Origin: Brachycybe producta
Taxonomy: Eukaryota > Arthropoda > Diplopoda > Playtdesmida > Andrognathidae
Assembly (NCBI GenBank): GCA_036925085.1
Contig: JAUPFP010000029.1
Coordinates: forward strand, 868,001-932,000
DNA length: 64,000 nt
Direction of reading: 5' to 3'
Under the pieces are notes generated by a model that was not told the origin of the DNA, made no database searches, and was given only the letters and a program-made list of their open reading frames with translations. Positions within the stretch are counted from its first letter, which is position 1; every line of letters starts with the position of its first letter. A program made the translations under genes and the position numbers. Shown here one piece after another: positions 24,277-36,905 of the stretch.

Positions 24277-24316
<40 letters not shown>

Positions 24317-25290
24317 AAAATTAATGGAAATTATCTTTGTATTCAATTGGTTTCTCTTAATATAAATTATGTTTTTGTTAAAGGGGGTGGGGTTCCTCTC
24401 CCCACTTTTATCATTTTTTTGTTTGCTTCTTCTACTCTTGAAAGATGTTTTCAGGCGTCAACTATTTTGTCATTTCCATTTTTATCGATTTATTGTATTC
24501 TTTATTTTTTTTTGTATGTTAGTTGGTCCTTTTGTGCCGTTAGGGTTATATGCAGATGGTAAGAGTTTTATAAAAAAAAAGACGAAAAAATGAAATAGGA
24601 AAGATGTTTTGCCAAAGAGAAAATTGCTTAGATTTTCTTTAAAAAAAATAAGCGACGATTTTTCTAAACTTTTCTGATATCTTTTATAATATTTTTATTT
24701 ATTCTGCTGTTTTCAAAGTTGACTTTTTATTTTTCTGGCGCATTTTTTTTTGTGTCCAAGGGTTTTTTGACTTTGTTGTTTGCCGTCTTGATGTTGGTGA
24801 ATATGGAAAAGATGGGTTTTAGGGTTGCAAAGAATCAATCTTTTTCTTTAACCAAGTTTTTGTGTTTGTTTGGTGGTGGTGGTGGTGGGTTTTTGCCTCA
24901 AAGAAAGGATTAGAAGATGGTTTGTCAGCAAAAGAAGACATTGGACATCTCTACTTCCTTTTTTGTGTTGTGGTTGCACTTCCTGTTGTTCTTTTTTTTA
25001 CTTTCGTCTCTTTAAAAGAAAACCCTTTTCTGCAATTTTTTCTTCTCACTTTTTTTTCTTATATACTATGGTACCATTATCCTCAAAGAGGATAGAAGAT
25101 AAGGGGTTCGAGACTAAGTTTTGTGTTGCAAATAACTATGGTCCACTCAACAATACCCTTTAAGCCACACATGCCCGAGGGCATGCAACAGTCATGTTAA
25201 GATGCAGCAGAAAATAATAAATACTGAGGTTGCCTAAGGGTAAATCTCAGACTAAGTAGAAAGTTGGTTGGTGGCAACTAGTCATCTGTA
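22541..25290. other. Simple-repeat-rich stretch, no gene seen
   Basis: Holds (CT)n at 22935-22960, (GA)n at 23399-23419 and 24279-24316, a GGT run near 24870, and a CTCF-like TAGATGGCGCC at 22850-22860. Open frames up to 116 codons run through these repeats or are T-rich. Confidence 0.55.
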
Positions 25291-25345
25291 CTATTTTCAC
25301 TCAGGGTGGCAGTGATTTAAATCACAATGATTTAAATCATGATTT
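25291..25345. repeat. TGATTTAAATCA short repeats next to a CAGGGTGGCAGTG end
   Basis: CAGGGTGGCAGTG is followed by three TGATTTAAATCA-like words. CAGGGTGGCAGTG recurs at 48599. This pattern is common at the ends of hAT-type elements, so a terminal fragment is likely. Confidence 0.4.
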
Positions 25346-27847
25346 AAATCAAATGATTTTTTTAAAAAAAATATTCACATTTATTTAAACATTTAAATTA
25401 TACAATAAAAATAACAGTTTCTGGCTTTTTTCCTCTATATTTATAAAAAAGTCCGGTGGTAGTTCTTTCATTAATGCATTATTTTTTTGGAAGATGTTGC
25501 TTGAGGAAGTATCTCCAATTGACTGGTGTACAAATTATTAGAGGGTTTTCAAAAGTTACATCAGTTCGGAGTGGGCGTTATTGAAGTGTAACGATGGTTC
25601 TTCATGAAATTTTAACTTTTGAGAATTCATTGCAAGTTATTTATGGAGTTTTATGGTTCTTGGAAGTCTGTTGGGCCCTCCTGAGTTCATTGCAGTGCTT
25701 TTCATGGCATCTAGAAATTTCACTGCTGATACTGTGTAGGTTTTGTGTTTTGTGTTTCCGAGATTCCTGCCTCCTGTTTTGTATTTCTAGTTCTTTGTTT
25801 TTATAATTGGGCACGCGTGTGGTCTTCTCCATTCATCTAAGTTATACTAGAGACGGATGTAGTGCTGCTGTTCAGAGGCCATGGCTTTGGCATCGAAAAC
25901 ATGTACTGAGTCCTGCGCAGTACGCCTATCTGTATCCGCTATTCAGAGGCAGATAGGTGTTTTTTCTGAAAACTAGCAACTAAGTGGTGGTGGTTATCCT
26001 CTTATTGTTGAAAATTGAAGATAATGGAACCATAGTATTACAGAGAGTATAAGTTGTAAGAAATGTTTTAAGTTATTTTCGAAGTTTGAATTTTGACTGT
26101 TAAAAAATTCAACATTCAAGTCGGGTTCACATTTATGAGTTCCTCCTGTCTCTCCTCTGTTTTGCTTGTTTTTTTCCTCCTCCTCCTCCTCCTCCTAAAC
26201 TTGTTGCTTTTTGTGGGGTTTTTGGTGGGTGGGAAGGTAGATAGGTAGGTAGTTTTGTAGGTACTTAAGTCAATGTTGTTAGTACGTGACTTTGCTTAAT
26301 GTTCACTCTTTTTTTTTTTTTAAAAAAAAGTAACTTGAATAAAATTTCCATTGCAAAATTATGTTAATTTTCGTTTGTCATTATCTACATATTAATAAAA
26401 AAAATGTGCATCGTAATCAACGCAACTCGCTTTAATTCTAAAATAGCCTCCTCCTCCTCCTCCTTTTTTATCCATATTTAGGGGGGGGGGGAGGGGGGCA
26501 ACAATCTGACGAATTGTTTTTTCGTGATGACATAATAACAAAAATTGTTACATAATTTATAACATTTTTTTAGACTTTTATTATTGGATTATTTCGAGTT
26601 TGTTATTATGTAGATGCCATTTTGAGATTGGCCCTTTTTTCATGAATAATATTTTAAAAAAAAATATTTTCGTCTTCAAAATTATCGAATTTTTTTAAAT
26701 GTGTCCTAATTTATGAAGTTGCCAATATTTTTTCATTAATTTAAATTACATTTTTATAATGTGTAACATGATAAGTTATTTTAAAATTTTCATATTTGTG
26801 AATTTTAATAATTATTCTGCAAGCAAATCCATAGAGCCCTATGACAAAGGAACAATTTAATTGAAGACCAGAATAAAAATAACCTATTATTTACACACGT
26901 CATAATTTTAAAAAATGTAGCATAATTTGAATATTATTGTAAATATTTTACTTTAAGAATTATTTTAAAATTCTAGTTTTCTTTTAAATAAACCAAAAAT
27001 AGACGATTTTTTGTTGTAATTTTGACAATTGATCGGTTTTGACTGTTTTTTCTTTCTACATACCGAGTATGTACTTATAGATATGTCTGTAATACGAGTA
27101 TGATGATGATGGTGGTGGTAGCCGTTTTTTTTTCTTCTTCACTGAAATCATGTAAGCAATTCAATCGAAACAGCATCAACCAGCCAGCCAGCCACCTTAT
27201 TTTTCTATGGATGTTTTTTTTGTGCGTGTGTGTTCGGTGTTGTTGTTGTGTTGGTTGGGTTGGTGTTGGTGGTGATTTGCTGCCTCAATTCTTCATTGGA
27301 TGCAGCAATATGCACTCGAGGGGATAGTTGCCGTTATCAAAATTCGAGCTGTTTTTCAGCGCAGAAAAGTCTACTTGGATAGACAGACATACACACAGAA
27401 AGAGAGATAGAAAGAAGAAAAAAATATGAGTTGAAAACGTTGTTGGCATACTGATTATTTCATCATACACAAATGGTGTTGGTTGTGGTGGTGGTGGTGG
27501 TGTGTGTTTGTACGATTTGGATTACAAACATTCTTTCTCTCTCTCCTTCCTTCTTGTCTGTCTGTCTGTGTCCATCCCCCCCCCCATCCATCCGTCGTCC
27601 TTTTACCCCCTTAACACCATCTGTGTGTGTGTTTCAAATTACAACACTCACATGCAATATGTATGTGTGATATGAATTCAACGTTTTCCCCATCTATTCA
27701 ACTTTTATTTTTCTATTTGTATTTGATAGTTTTTTGACTGAAATTTTCTTTTATTAATGTGTTTTCATGTTTATAAGTAAGGGGATTTATGTTGTCTTCT
27801 TTTGTTATAACGTACACACACACACACCCTTAAGTGATAACTACATG
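25346..27847. other. AT-rich stretch, no supported gene
   Basis: A slightly GC-richer part at 25550-25980 is open for 70 codons but has no recognisable motif. TCC runs lie at 26176-26196 and 26447-26464. Homopolymer G lies near 26481. A fragment of the CTGCAAGC repeat lies at 26817-26875. (GT) and (GGT) runs lie near 27250 and 27480. Confidence 0.5.
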
Positions 27848-28374
27848 TAGGGCTCGAATTTTTTATTAAATATCACGAGTGTTAAATGTTTCTCAATTTG
27901 TTTCCATTGTTAGAGCAACTGCAAATATAGCTTTTTATTATTATTACTACTCGATTTTAATTTAACTTTATAATTTGTTTGTTTGTCCACCGCCATCTTC
28001 TGAAATATAATCTGAAATGTTTGAAATGACCAACATAACCAACTGTACCACAGGCTGAGACACTAACCACTACACTAGCAAGACAAGAAGGAATTACATC
28101 TTGTTTTACTTTTTAGACCTTTTTTTATAATAAAAAAGCGAGTATCACAAAAAAACACATGTTTTTTGTTTAATTTTCTTGTTTTCATCTAAAAACGCTA
28201 GTTGTAGATGTCTTGGTTACTATCATTTGTTAACTAGATAGTTCTAGCCTCTAACCATTGTTTCTGATTGTAAAATAATAGTCTGTTGATCTAAACAGAA
28301 TTGTTACTTCACAGTTAGCACTTGGGTCACAAATTGAGAAAGGGTGATTGATATTGCATAACATTCCGTGCCTT
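27848..28374. mobile_element. Degraded hAT-like MITE, relative of 30471-30777
   Basis: Starts TAGGGCTCGAATTTT and keeps TGTTTCTCAATTTG on the left arm. The right side keeps GTTACTTCACAGTTAGCACT, ATTGAGAAA and TGATATTGCAT. The centre shares TTCTAGCCTCTAACCA with the intact copy. Target duplications are no longer visible. An inserted piece (below) lengthens it. Confidence 0.6.
28040..28096 (-). mobile_element. Possible tRNA-derived SINE head
   Basis: The minus strand reads TAGTGTAGTGGTTAGTGTCT followed by CAGCCTGTGG, which resembles a Pol III A box (TGGCnnAGTGG type). No B box could be found beyond it, so it is at most a fragment. Confidence 0.35.
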
Positions 28375-29935
28375 TGTGATAATTTAATAATTTTGCTTTT
28401 AACGCAATTGTTTAAATATGTATTTAATAATTAAGTTCGATTATCTTGAAAAGAAAATCAACTTTTATGCAGATTTATGTTTTCGAGATGTCATTTGAAA
28501 AATTACATGTTATCACCATAATATTGTTAAATATTCCTTTTTTGAACATATAATATGTATATAAATATGGCTGGAGCCTTAAGACGGCTTTTAATTTTCA
28601 ATCTTGAGTTTTAGGGCTTTTTTTAACAAACTGACAAACATGTTAGGTTTAGTAATTTATTTAGTTTTGGTATATTGATTATTGTCAATTGTGAGATTGT
28701 AGTCTTCTTAGTTTTGCCCTCCTCCTCCTCCTCCTCCTCCTCCGCCATTTATTTATTTGTCTCTCCATCCATCCATATACCTTGTCATGTGATTAACTGG
28801 ATTTCGTGCCCCAAACACATCATGTTGTGATGTTAGTTTACTTATACAATTTTGCAATCAGTGGCTTTGCACACACACACACAAAAAGAAAATGCCCAAA
28901 ACTTAACTGACAACCAAACACAGTTTGTTGATTAACATTCTGTCAGTGTTCCCTTTGAGCTCCAACTCACCTACAAGTATTAATACCTATGGTCCATTTG
29001 TATACTGCTGCTGATGGTGGTGGTGGTGGTGTTGGTAATAAAAGGTGTACGACAGTTGTACGAGAGAAAAAAGCCAAAAAAAAAACTCTAACATAATGAC
29101 ACAAAAAAACACGAGCAAATATTACAGTTCCATGAGTCATGACTTAAATGTTGAATCAGAAGACATCTTTTTGCCACCTATTTCTATGTGTGTTCAGCAT
29201 TTTAAAATGTTGCAAATGGTGGTGAAATTGGTTTTTTGAAACGAGAGATAATGGCATTGTTGGTCACATGATGATAATGATGATCTTTCTAGTGGATAAA
29301 AATTTTATTTGATCCATTTGTTTTGTTTCTTAGTAATTATGTAAATGTTGGAAAGATGGTTATATATCTGTGTGTTTTGTGTGAATCGATTCGAGAAACG
29401 TTGAGGCTAGAGATTTTTTGAAGAATCTTTCAGTTTTCTCCGTAGAGATTTATTGTAGGGTTTAACTACGGGATGCAACATCATTAACAGTTTGCAAAAT
29501 ACTCATTTAGTTGGCTATACCAACTGTGTGAAATCAATGTCCCTGAACGAGATGACCACCGCCATCATCATCATCATCATCATCATCATTATTGCAAGTC
29601 AGTTTTAGCTATTTGATTCTTGAGAGTGAGTGAATGAGAGAGAGAGAGAGATAAAGATAGACAGACAGAGAGGTTAAGAGTAAATCAAGAAGCTGACTTT
29701 GTCCATGATTATTTTTATTTCATTGCAATTGCTACCAACTTTAAATTATTGCCGACAATTTCAAATTTAACTTGTGCATCTAGCCTGAAATAACAATAGA
29801 GAGGTCCCTCTGAAAGATTATGTGATTTCTAGTCTTCATATTTCATGATAAATCAGTTGTATATGTTTTATGAAAGAGTTAAATTCAGGCACTATATATA
29901 TATATATAATCATTATTTGTAAGTATCAAAGGGTA
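28375..29935. other. AT-rich stretch with trinucleotide runs, no gene seen
   Basis: TCC run at 28719-28743, GGT run near 29020, CAT run at 29566-29588 and (GA)n near 29636. No exon is visible. Confidence 0.55.
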
Positions 29936-29937
29936 TA

Positions 29938-30793
29938 CAGGGTGTCAAATAAGACCGGAATTATGCACCCCCCAATTGCCCCTTTTTAAAGCACTTTTGA
30001 CACATTTTTACTCCTGACTTTCATTTAGACTTGAGTATCTCATTTGCATATTTGTGTATCATTATTAAAAAAAATGGTGGACACTTTGAGCAAGTTCATA
30101 TTGTGATTACGTGCATTACATTTGCATGATTTAAGATAGTTTCATAATTGATTTTCACTCTTCGATTCTGAGAAAATTTCGGTTTTTCAACTTTTCAAAC
30201 TTTATTTTTCAGGAAAATATTACATAAAAATTCAAAGTGTTTTAGAAACTAGAATAATTGGTGACAATTCTAATATTTTTTTATGTGAGCTGTTAATGAT
30301 GGATCATTTTAAAACTTCTATTAAATGTTATTTTTTCAGATATTTCCATTAAAAAAATTCTAGTTTTGAAAAAAATTTAAATTTTATCATAATATGGTAT
30401 TCCTGAAAAAAAGTTTAATCCACGTTTTAGCGTCTCAAAACAAATCCTCAACCAACTTAAGACTTATGAGTAGGGCTCGGATTTTGATGCAATATCAACC
30501 GGAATGTTTCTCAATTTGTGGCCCAAGTGCCAATTGTGAAGTAATCATCATCATTAGAGAGCAACTGCAATTATCCTTTTCTTAACCAAAAAAGGCTGGT
30601 TAGAGAAGCTAGATGTCTGGTTACTATCAGTTGTCAACTAGAGTTCTAGCCTCTTAACTATTTTTTTTTAATTGGAACAATTTTTTTTATGTAAACGAGA
30701 ATGTTACTTTACAATTGGCACTTGGGCAACATATTGAGAAACATTCCGGTTGATATTGCATCAAAATCCGAGCCCTACTTATGAGACACTCTG
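29938..30793. mobile_element. Tc1/mariner-like MITE interrupted by a hAT-like MITE
   Basis: The left end CAGGGTGTCAAATAAGA and the right end CTTATGAGACACTCTG form inverted repeats, each next to TA (29936-29937 and 30794-30795). After removing the inner element and one 8 bp duplication, about 541 bp remain, with no transposase frame. The hAT-like element entered within the right terminal repeat. Confidence 0.65.
30471..30777. mobile_element. hAT-like MITE with perfect 8 bp target duplication
   Basis: The element starts TAGGGCTCGGATTTTGATGC and ends with the complement, GCATCAAAATCCGAGCCCTA. The inverted arms extend about 75 bp with few mismatches. CTTATGAG lies immediately on both sides (30463-30470 and 30778-30785). 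An 8 bp duplication with TAGGG-type ends is the hAT signature. The 63-codon frame at 30394-30585 crosses its boundary and is chance. Confidence 0.88.
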
Positions 30794-30797
30794 TACA

Positions 30798-31486
30798 ATA
30801 TATTTTGCTCTAATACCATCATATATAAGGGCAGTTTATAATGGTTATATAACTGTAAAGGGCAAGTAGGGCTCATCTTTATCAAAAAAAGGAAGGAAGA
30901 AGAAGAAGATGAAGAAGGAAAAAAAAAAACCCTGAAAATGTTAGCCTGTTTATCCAGCAGTGCCTGAAACTTTTTTTTGTGAATGACAAATTGCTTTTAG
31001 CTTGGAAAAATGTAAAGCGTTACTAAGATCTTCCTGAAACGCACTCATTTCTCTATCTATTTATATACACGCAGTTATAGGCCTACATATACACATGTAT
31101 ATGAAGAGAAAAGAAGACATTTCTACAGAGAATTTCGTAACAAATCATGTTATTTATGCACTTGTGCAATTGTTGTTCATTTTTTTTTATGAAATCTCAT
31201 TTATTGGTGGGAGGTTAGGGAGTTTAAAAAGGGGGGGGGGAGAAGGGGATGGGGCACATCTATTCTTATTACACGGTTTAATGACAAACACACGAAAAAA
31301 AAAAGAAGAATATTCTAATTTGTAATTTGGTAATATGTAAGGAAGGGTCTATCATATTGTTCCGTAATTTATGGTCGCAATTTTTGTTGTGCTATAATTT
31401 TTAGTCGTATTTCTTTAGGGAAATGATAATTTTAATAACGTTTTCATTCTTTTTTTTTTTCTAAATAACGTTTGAATCTATTATAT
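30798..31486. other. AT-rich stretch, no gene seen
   Basis: Contains GAA runs near 30893 and a G-rich run near 31231. No exon is visible. Confidence 0.5.
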
Positions 31487-31653
31487 ATGTCAATTTGCGG
31501 AATCAGTCAATCTGCAAAACAACCACAACCTGCTAGTGAATCTGCAAAATTCAATACCTAAAATGTATTGAATTTTGCAGATTCACTAGCAGGTTGTTGG
31601 TTTTGCAAGTTGTCTAGACAATCTGCAGATTGACTGATTTCGAAGATTGATAC
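31487..31653. mobile_element. Foldback element IR-1, copy 3
   Basis: CAATTTGCGGAATCAGTCAA, AACCTGCTAGTGAATCTGC and TTGAATTTTGCAGATTCACT show it to be IR-1. The right terminus has diverged (CGAAGATTGATA). A degenerate GTA repeat follows at 31664-31725. Confidence 0.85.
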
Positions 31654-34600
31654 CGTATATTATAGTAGTATTAGTAATGGTAGTAGAAGTAGGAGTAGTT
31701 GTAGTAATGGGAGTAGTAGCAGTAAGTAAAAATACCGTAAAAAGGTTTTATGAGTATTCAACTATGTTTTACATTAAAATACAGTTCAAACAAGAAAAGT
31801 TTCTCTTTGTTGAACTTTGGTCAAACCGTGTTTTGATTTTGAATTTTGTTGAGTTGTAAATATTTTCATTTATTAGTTTTAAAAGTCTCGTCTCTTCTTA
31901 TGTCTTTTTATCTTTTTTTTTACTGACTGAGGTTTCAAGGGTCTTATATTCAAATATATAGAGAAAGAGGACGACGAGTGTCATTAAGGGATTTCAATCT
32001 CAGCAAATTGTTGACTTGAACTGCGGCAAAATGTCATCTTTCAAATGAAAAAAGGGGGGTTGGTTGGGCTAAAAGTGATCGGATAAAATCGTCTTTGTCT
32101 GATGATTGTTATCTTCTTCTTCTTCTTCTGGTCAATTCCTCTGACGCTTCTTACAGTTCGTTTTTGATTGTTCTTCTCGTTGTATTTTTGTATGTAGACA
32201 CGATAAATGACCCAAGGGGTCTTTCTCTTTCTGCATTCGAATGCATAATGTCGTCAAATTGTTTCCGTTTGACAATAACTTGTGGTGAAATTCGGGGGGG
32301 AATTTGACGGGGAGAGGGGGATGGAAGTAAGTGGTAGTGTGATTGTTGAAAGCGTGGAGTTAGAGGGTAGCTTATAGACGATCAATTCTGGTATGTTAAA
32401 CCTGGATTGTCTCTCGAAATCGACACAGACATTCAATTCATTATTTAGAAATGTATTCTTTTAAAATTTGACCGCTTCTCATGATAGGAAGGAAACATTA
32501 CGATTTCTACAATTGATTTTTTATTCCGACACAATCAAAGATTGTTCTCCACATTCTCTTCTTCAGAATTGAAGCAAAAATCTGCCTGAGAAGAAAGTTC
32601 GAATAAAGATGGAAAGCCAATTTAATAAAAAAAATTATTGAATTAACAAAATTCGAAATTTACCCACGATCCCTTTTTTTTTGGTTTTAAAAAGCCAAGA
32701 TGGACAAGACATAAAATTGATCGTGTATAAGCTACCCATACGAAAAAGAAGAAGTGATCGGGAGAGATTTGTCGCATGACCCCCTCCTTCATCATGTTAA
32801 GGTATGTATATGGATAGAAAGAGAGAGAGAGAAAGGGATGTTGGTAAGAGAGTAGTAGTAATGGTGTATGTCACTATTATTTATCCTCTTCCCCTATGTC
32901 CATGTCCCATAAAATTGAAAATTCACGAGTTTGTCTTTTGAAGTGAATGAAATTGCATTTTGAAAAAGAAAATCTGCATAATGGAGAAAACCTCTTTTCT
33001 TAATGGAGTAAAAATTCTCAGGCATTTGGATGGTTGAATAAGAAGAATAAACTTTTTTGAACATTTTTGGTTGTTTGTTTGTTGCTGGTTTTTTTTTATC
33101 CTTTTCTTGACCCTTACTTAGGCCTAATATATATCAAAGAAAAATGGCTGCGCCATAAACAAATAACACAAATGGTGTGTATATTTCTATGGATGGACAA
33201 AGAAAAAGCATTTATGATATATACTAACCACATTTTTGAGGCCATATGACGGTTTATTTTCTGATTAAGAACAAACCTTGAAGCATTATAATTACACCCA
33301 AAAACCCTTGGCATTCATTTTGCGGTGGTGGGGGGAGCTTAAAGGAAAATGTTTTTTTTTTTCTTTATATATATTTCCCTGTTTTATTTTTCTCTTCATT
33401 TTTGTTTTGGTACTTTGACTCTCTTACAAAAAGCCCCCCCATTTCTTCTCCTCCTCTTCCCACTTCCCTATTGTCTTTTTGAATCTTCTGCCTTGTTTTA
33501 ATTGTGTTTGGCTTTTCCTAATGGATGCTCGGTTCGATGGTTTTACTCTTGGTTAGGTCCTTCTAGTTTTGTCTCTCTTTTCTTTCTTTCTCTGTTTCCG
33601 TAACATCATTTTCTGAATAAATAGCTTAGAGACTTCTATTATGCATCCATTTATATACATTATTAAATATGACTTTTCGTCTTCTTCTTCTGTATTATCA
33701 TCATTGTTATTTTTGTTGTGTGATTCAGACTAGTGAATAGTTCATTTGCAATCACTCTGTAAAAGTCTGAATTGTTTTAACTTATTTTATGGTCAACTAC
33801 AGCCTGCATACGTTACGGTAAAAGCGTAACAGAAAAGGAGTAGTGACGTGATGAGAAGGATGCAGTATTATTATGGTAGATACTGACAAGGTCATTTGAC
33901 GTTATTTTGCATTCATAAACTCACAGACGTTTGCTTAATATTCTCAAAAAGCGGAATTATGGGTTCCAACCACTTTTAACTACTCAGTGATACCATATGA
34001 GTGACAGATGTAATGAGATGCTCAATAAATGTTCAATGCACAAATTGCATAATTTTTTTAAATTTGCATAAAGTTGCAGAATTTCCCCCAAAACTTCTAA
34101 AAAGTTGGTTTTTAAAATAAATTGTTTCGATTTTTAATTTTCTATTTTATTTGCTCCAAATGATTATTGTTATTAATTGCTTTATTTAATTAATTGTGCT
34201 TATTCTAATCAATATTCATTTTTTATTTACATAAAATTAAAAAAACAAATTCTTGGCTATATTTTAGCTGTTTATTTTTTATTTACATAAAATGTGTAAT
34301 TTCTAAAAGTAATTTGCATATTTCTGTATGCATAAAAGGTTTGGCCTTTAATAATATAATCTAGTATAGTATAAGACGTAAGCCATAAACCCACGTAGAC
34401 TTGACCAGAGCAATTTATACATTTTGTATCTACTTATTATTTGTACACATATGGTTTACATATAAATATGATTTTATTTTTCCTCTTGAGTTTTGAAAAT
34501 CGAATATATTTTATAATAAATTTCTTTGAAATGGAGAATCATTCACGAAGATGTATTTTTTTCTCCGTTTTTTCTTCTGGTTTTCGATTTCGTTAAAAGA

Positions 34601-35284
34601 TTACAGCAATATTCGATGGTTTTTTTTCGGAAATTGACGATATTTTTTTCGACTGTGAAAAATGGACTTTTTCTAGTAAAAAAAAAAGTCCTTTATTTTT
34701 TTTTCTTCTTTTTTCAACAGTTGAATTTTTGCACATTGAGATTGGTGGGTCCGAAAAAAACACACACATAGAAGTAATGCATTTAAAATAAAATTTGTTG
34801 ACGGTAACGTTATACATTTTTTTGGGCTGCCTGCCTGCCTGCCAACTGTTACAATTTTTGGGCTCTGCTAATTTTTCACTTCTCATTCTACATTTTGTCC
34901 AAAAAAATCTGGACAGTCAATTGTAATTATCCTACATAATATGCTTTACGTGCTTATTAACAATATAATTGTGTTCTCCACGTGTCGAACACGTACTTTT
35001 CTTTGCCAGTGTGTACCACGTTTTCTTAAATTCATTTCACCATATATATCAGGATCGAAAAAAAGACAAAAACACCTAATTTTTACAATTGATTTTAGAC
35101 TTTTCGGACCCATTGTATATTTGAGAATATCATTCCGGCTCATGTTTAGCGAGTTCGGCTTAGTAAAGACGGTCATTTCTGGCTTGTCAATTCCGAGCTT
35201 GAAAATAATAATACACATTAATGTTCAATTCGTAATGGTTTACAATACATGCAGATGGAAAAAGGTGCATTTGATATCTACCTT
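31654..35284. other. AT-rich stretch, no supported gene
   Basis: Simple repeats include CTT near 32110 and CTGCCTG near 34830. The segment 34941-35291 is open for 116 codons on + and 90 on - with less low-complexity sequence than most of this region, but neither translation shows a motif I know and no splice signals support it. Confidence 0.45.
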
Positions 35285-35525
35285 ATTATAAAGAAGACGT
35301 TTGTGACGTCAGATTCTGACTGACTAAAAATTTAAACTTGTGTCATTTTTGTCTTTTTTTTTTAAAAAAAAGTAGTAATATCAATAATCTGTTTTAATTG
35401 TTGAGATAGTTTGATATCATCCTCTTTCTATGAGCCTTAAATGACACACTCCTCTAAATTGGACATGAACCTCTCCGCCCTCTGACGTCACAAGCCTCTT
35501 CTTGCGATGATGCTTGTATTGTAAA
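35285..35525. mobile_element. Diverged foldback element with paired TGACGTCA sites
   Basis: TTTGTGACGTCAG (35302-35314) and CTGACGTCACAAGCCTC (35482-35498) are inverted to each other. Arrangement and flanks resemble the element at 20529-20843. Outer ends are hard to place. Confidence 0.5.
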
Positions 35526-36667
35526 AAAAAATGAACTTGCTCCCTCGTCAATTTTTTTAAAAGAAAAGCAAACAGGATGGACAAGCCAGGATTGATCGTG
35601 TGTATCTGGCATTTTTTTGTAGTTCATTGCGTCTCTGCAATAAATTTTGAGAGAGTTATTGTTTCATCATCCTACATGTAGAAATGGGAACAGAAATTGT
35701 GACTAACATTTCTTGACAAGTGAACCTTATTTTTTTTGTTATTTTGCACTTTGAGCAATACTTTGAGCAACGACGACGACGACTACGATGATGATGATAA
35801 GAAAGGATGAAATTACAGAAAAAAAAGAGGGGATTGAATGTATTTGAATCATTTCTTGCCAACATGTACAATCTTCTTCATGTTGTACTTTACCAGATTG
35901 ACTTCTCAAACTCTAGGAAATTGATTTGGATGTTGTTGCATTTTGAATTGGATAAAAAATATTGAGAGGAGAGGACTGTTGCTTTTTTGTTGTTGTTGAG
36001 AGCGAAATCGTTTGTTATTTTGCTATATACTACATATAGTATCATCTTCTCATGTGTATTTATGTCCATTGGACTTATTCACAAAAAAAATTGGAAGAAA
36101 GTTGTTTTTTCTTCCCATCAAATATTCGAAAATATCATTTTTCTCTTTTTTGCCATTTTTATAACCTCCTCTTCCCCCTCCCTTTTATGAATGTTGTACC
36201 TTAAATTCAATCTCATTTTTGACTTTAAAAATGCTATAGGCTTCAAAAACGAGTAATTGCTTTTCTTTCTTTCTTATTATTAATTTTGTCTTATTGAATA
36301 TAATAATTAAAAAAATATATATATATCTCCTCTCTATTTTTATGTCTAAGTCACTTAACTTAGTTTGTATAGGTCTCTTAAATTAGTTTAGAAAAAAAAA
36401 GCTTAATACAAATGAATGAGGAGGTTCTTTTACATTTTAGAAGAGAAATAACAAAAAAAAAAGTTTTCCTAATTCACAAAATGTAAGGCGGCGGTGTTTA
36501 AAAAGTGATGAAGTTAAGTTTGTTTTTATGCATAATTCATGCAAATGAGGAGGAGGATAGAAGAGGCTATTTATTGTCTAGTCGAGAAATTGCTTTTCTA
36601 ATGTCTAAATTGCATCATGTCATCATCAGTTCTATAGTTGGTTAACTTTGAATCGTATATTCTTAAT
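35526..36667. other. AT-rich stretch, no gene seen
   Basis: Contains CGA/GAT repeats near 35770 and A/T homopolymers. No exon is visible. Confidence 0.5.
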
Positions 36668-36905
36668 GATTGCTAACTGTTAGATAATTAAAGTTAACGG
36701 TCGTATTCTTAATGATTGCTAATTCAAAACTAGTGCTAAACTCATTTATTTTTGACGGAAACTTTCCCGTAAAAGTCGATGAGTTTAGCACTAGCCTTCA
36801 TTTAGCAATTACTGTATTTTAATAATATGACACTTAGTTTTAAATTATAAAGTTTTTAAATTGATGAATTTAGCATTAGCTTTCACTATCTTACAGTTAG
36901 CAATC
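36668..36905. repeat. Nested inverted repeat, GATTGCTAA ends
   Basis: The inner arms ACTAGTGCTAAACTCAT and ATGAGTTTAGCACTAG pair perfectly. The outer ends GATTGCTAACTGTTAG and CTTACAGTTAGCAATC also pair. It is probably a foldback element. Direct repeats of TCTTAATGATTGCTAA precede and overlap the left arm. Confidence 0.6.

Noticed and set aside
34941..35291. 116-codon frame (+) and 90-codon frame (-)
   Set aside because: Open on both strands and not low-complexity, but no motif, splice site or codon pattern like that of the real genes supports it. Kept only as a note.
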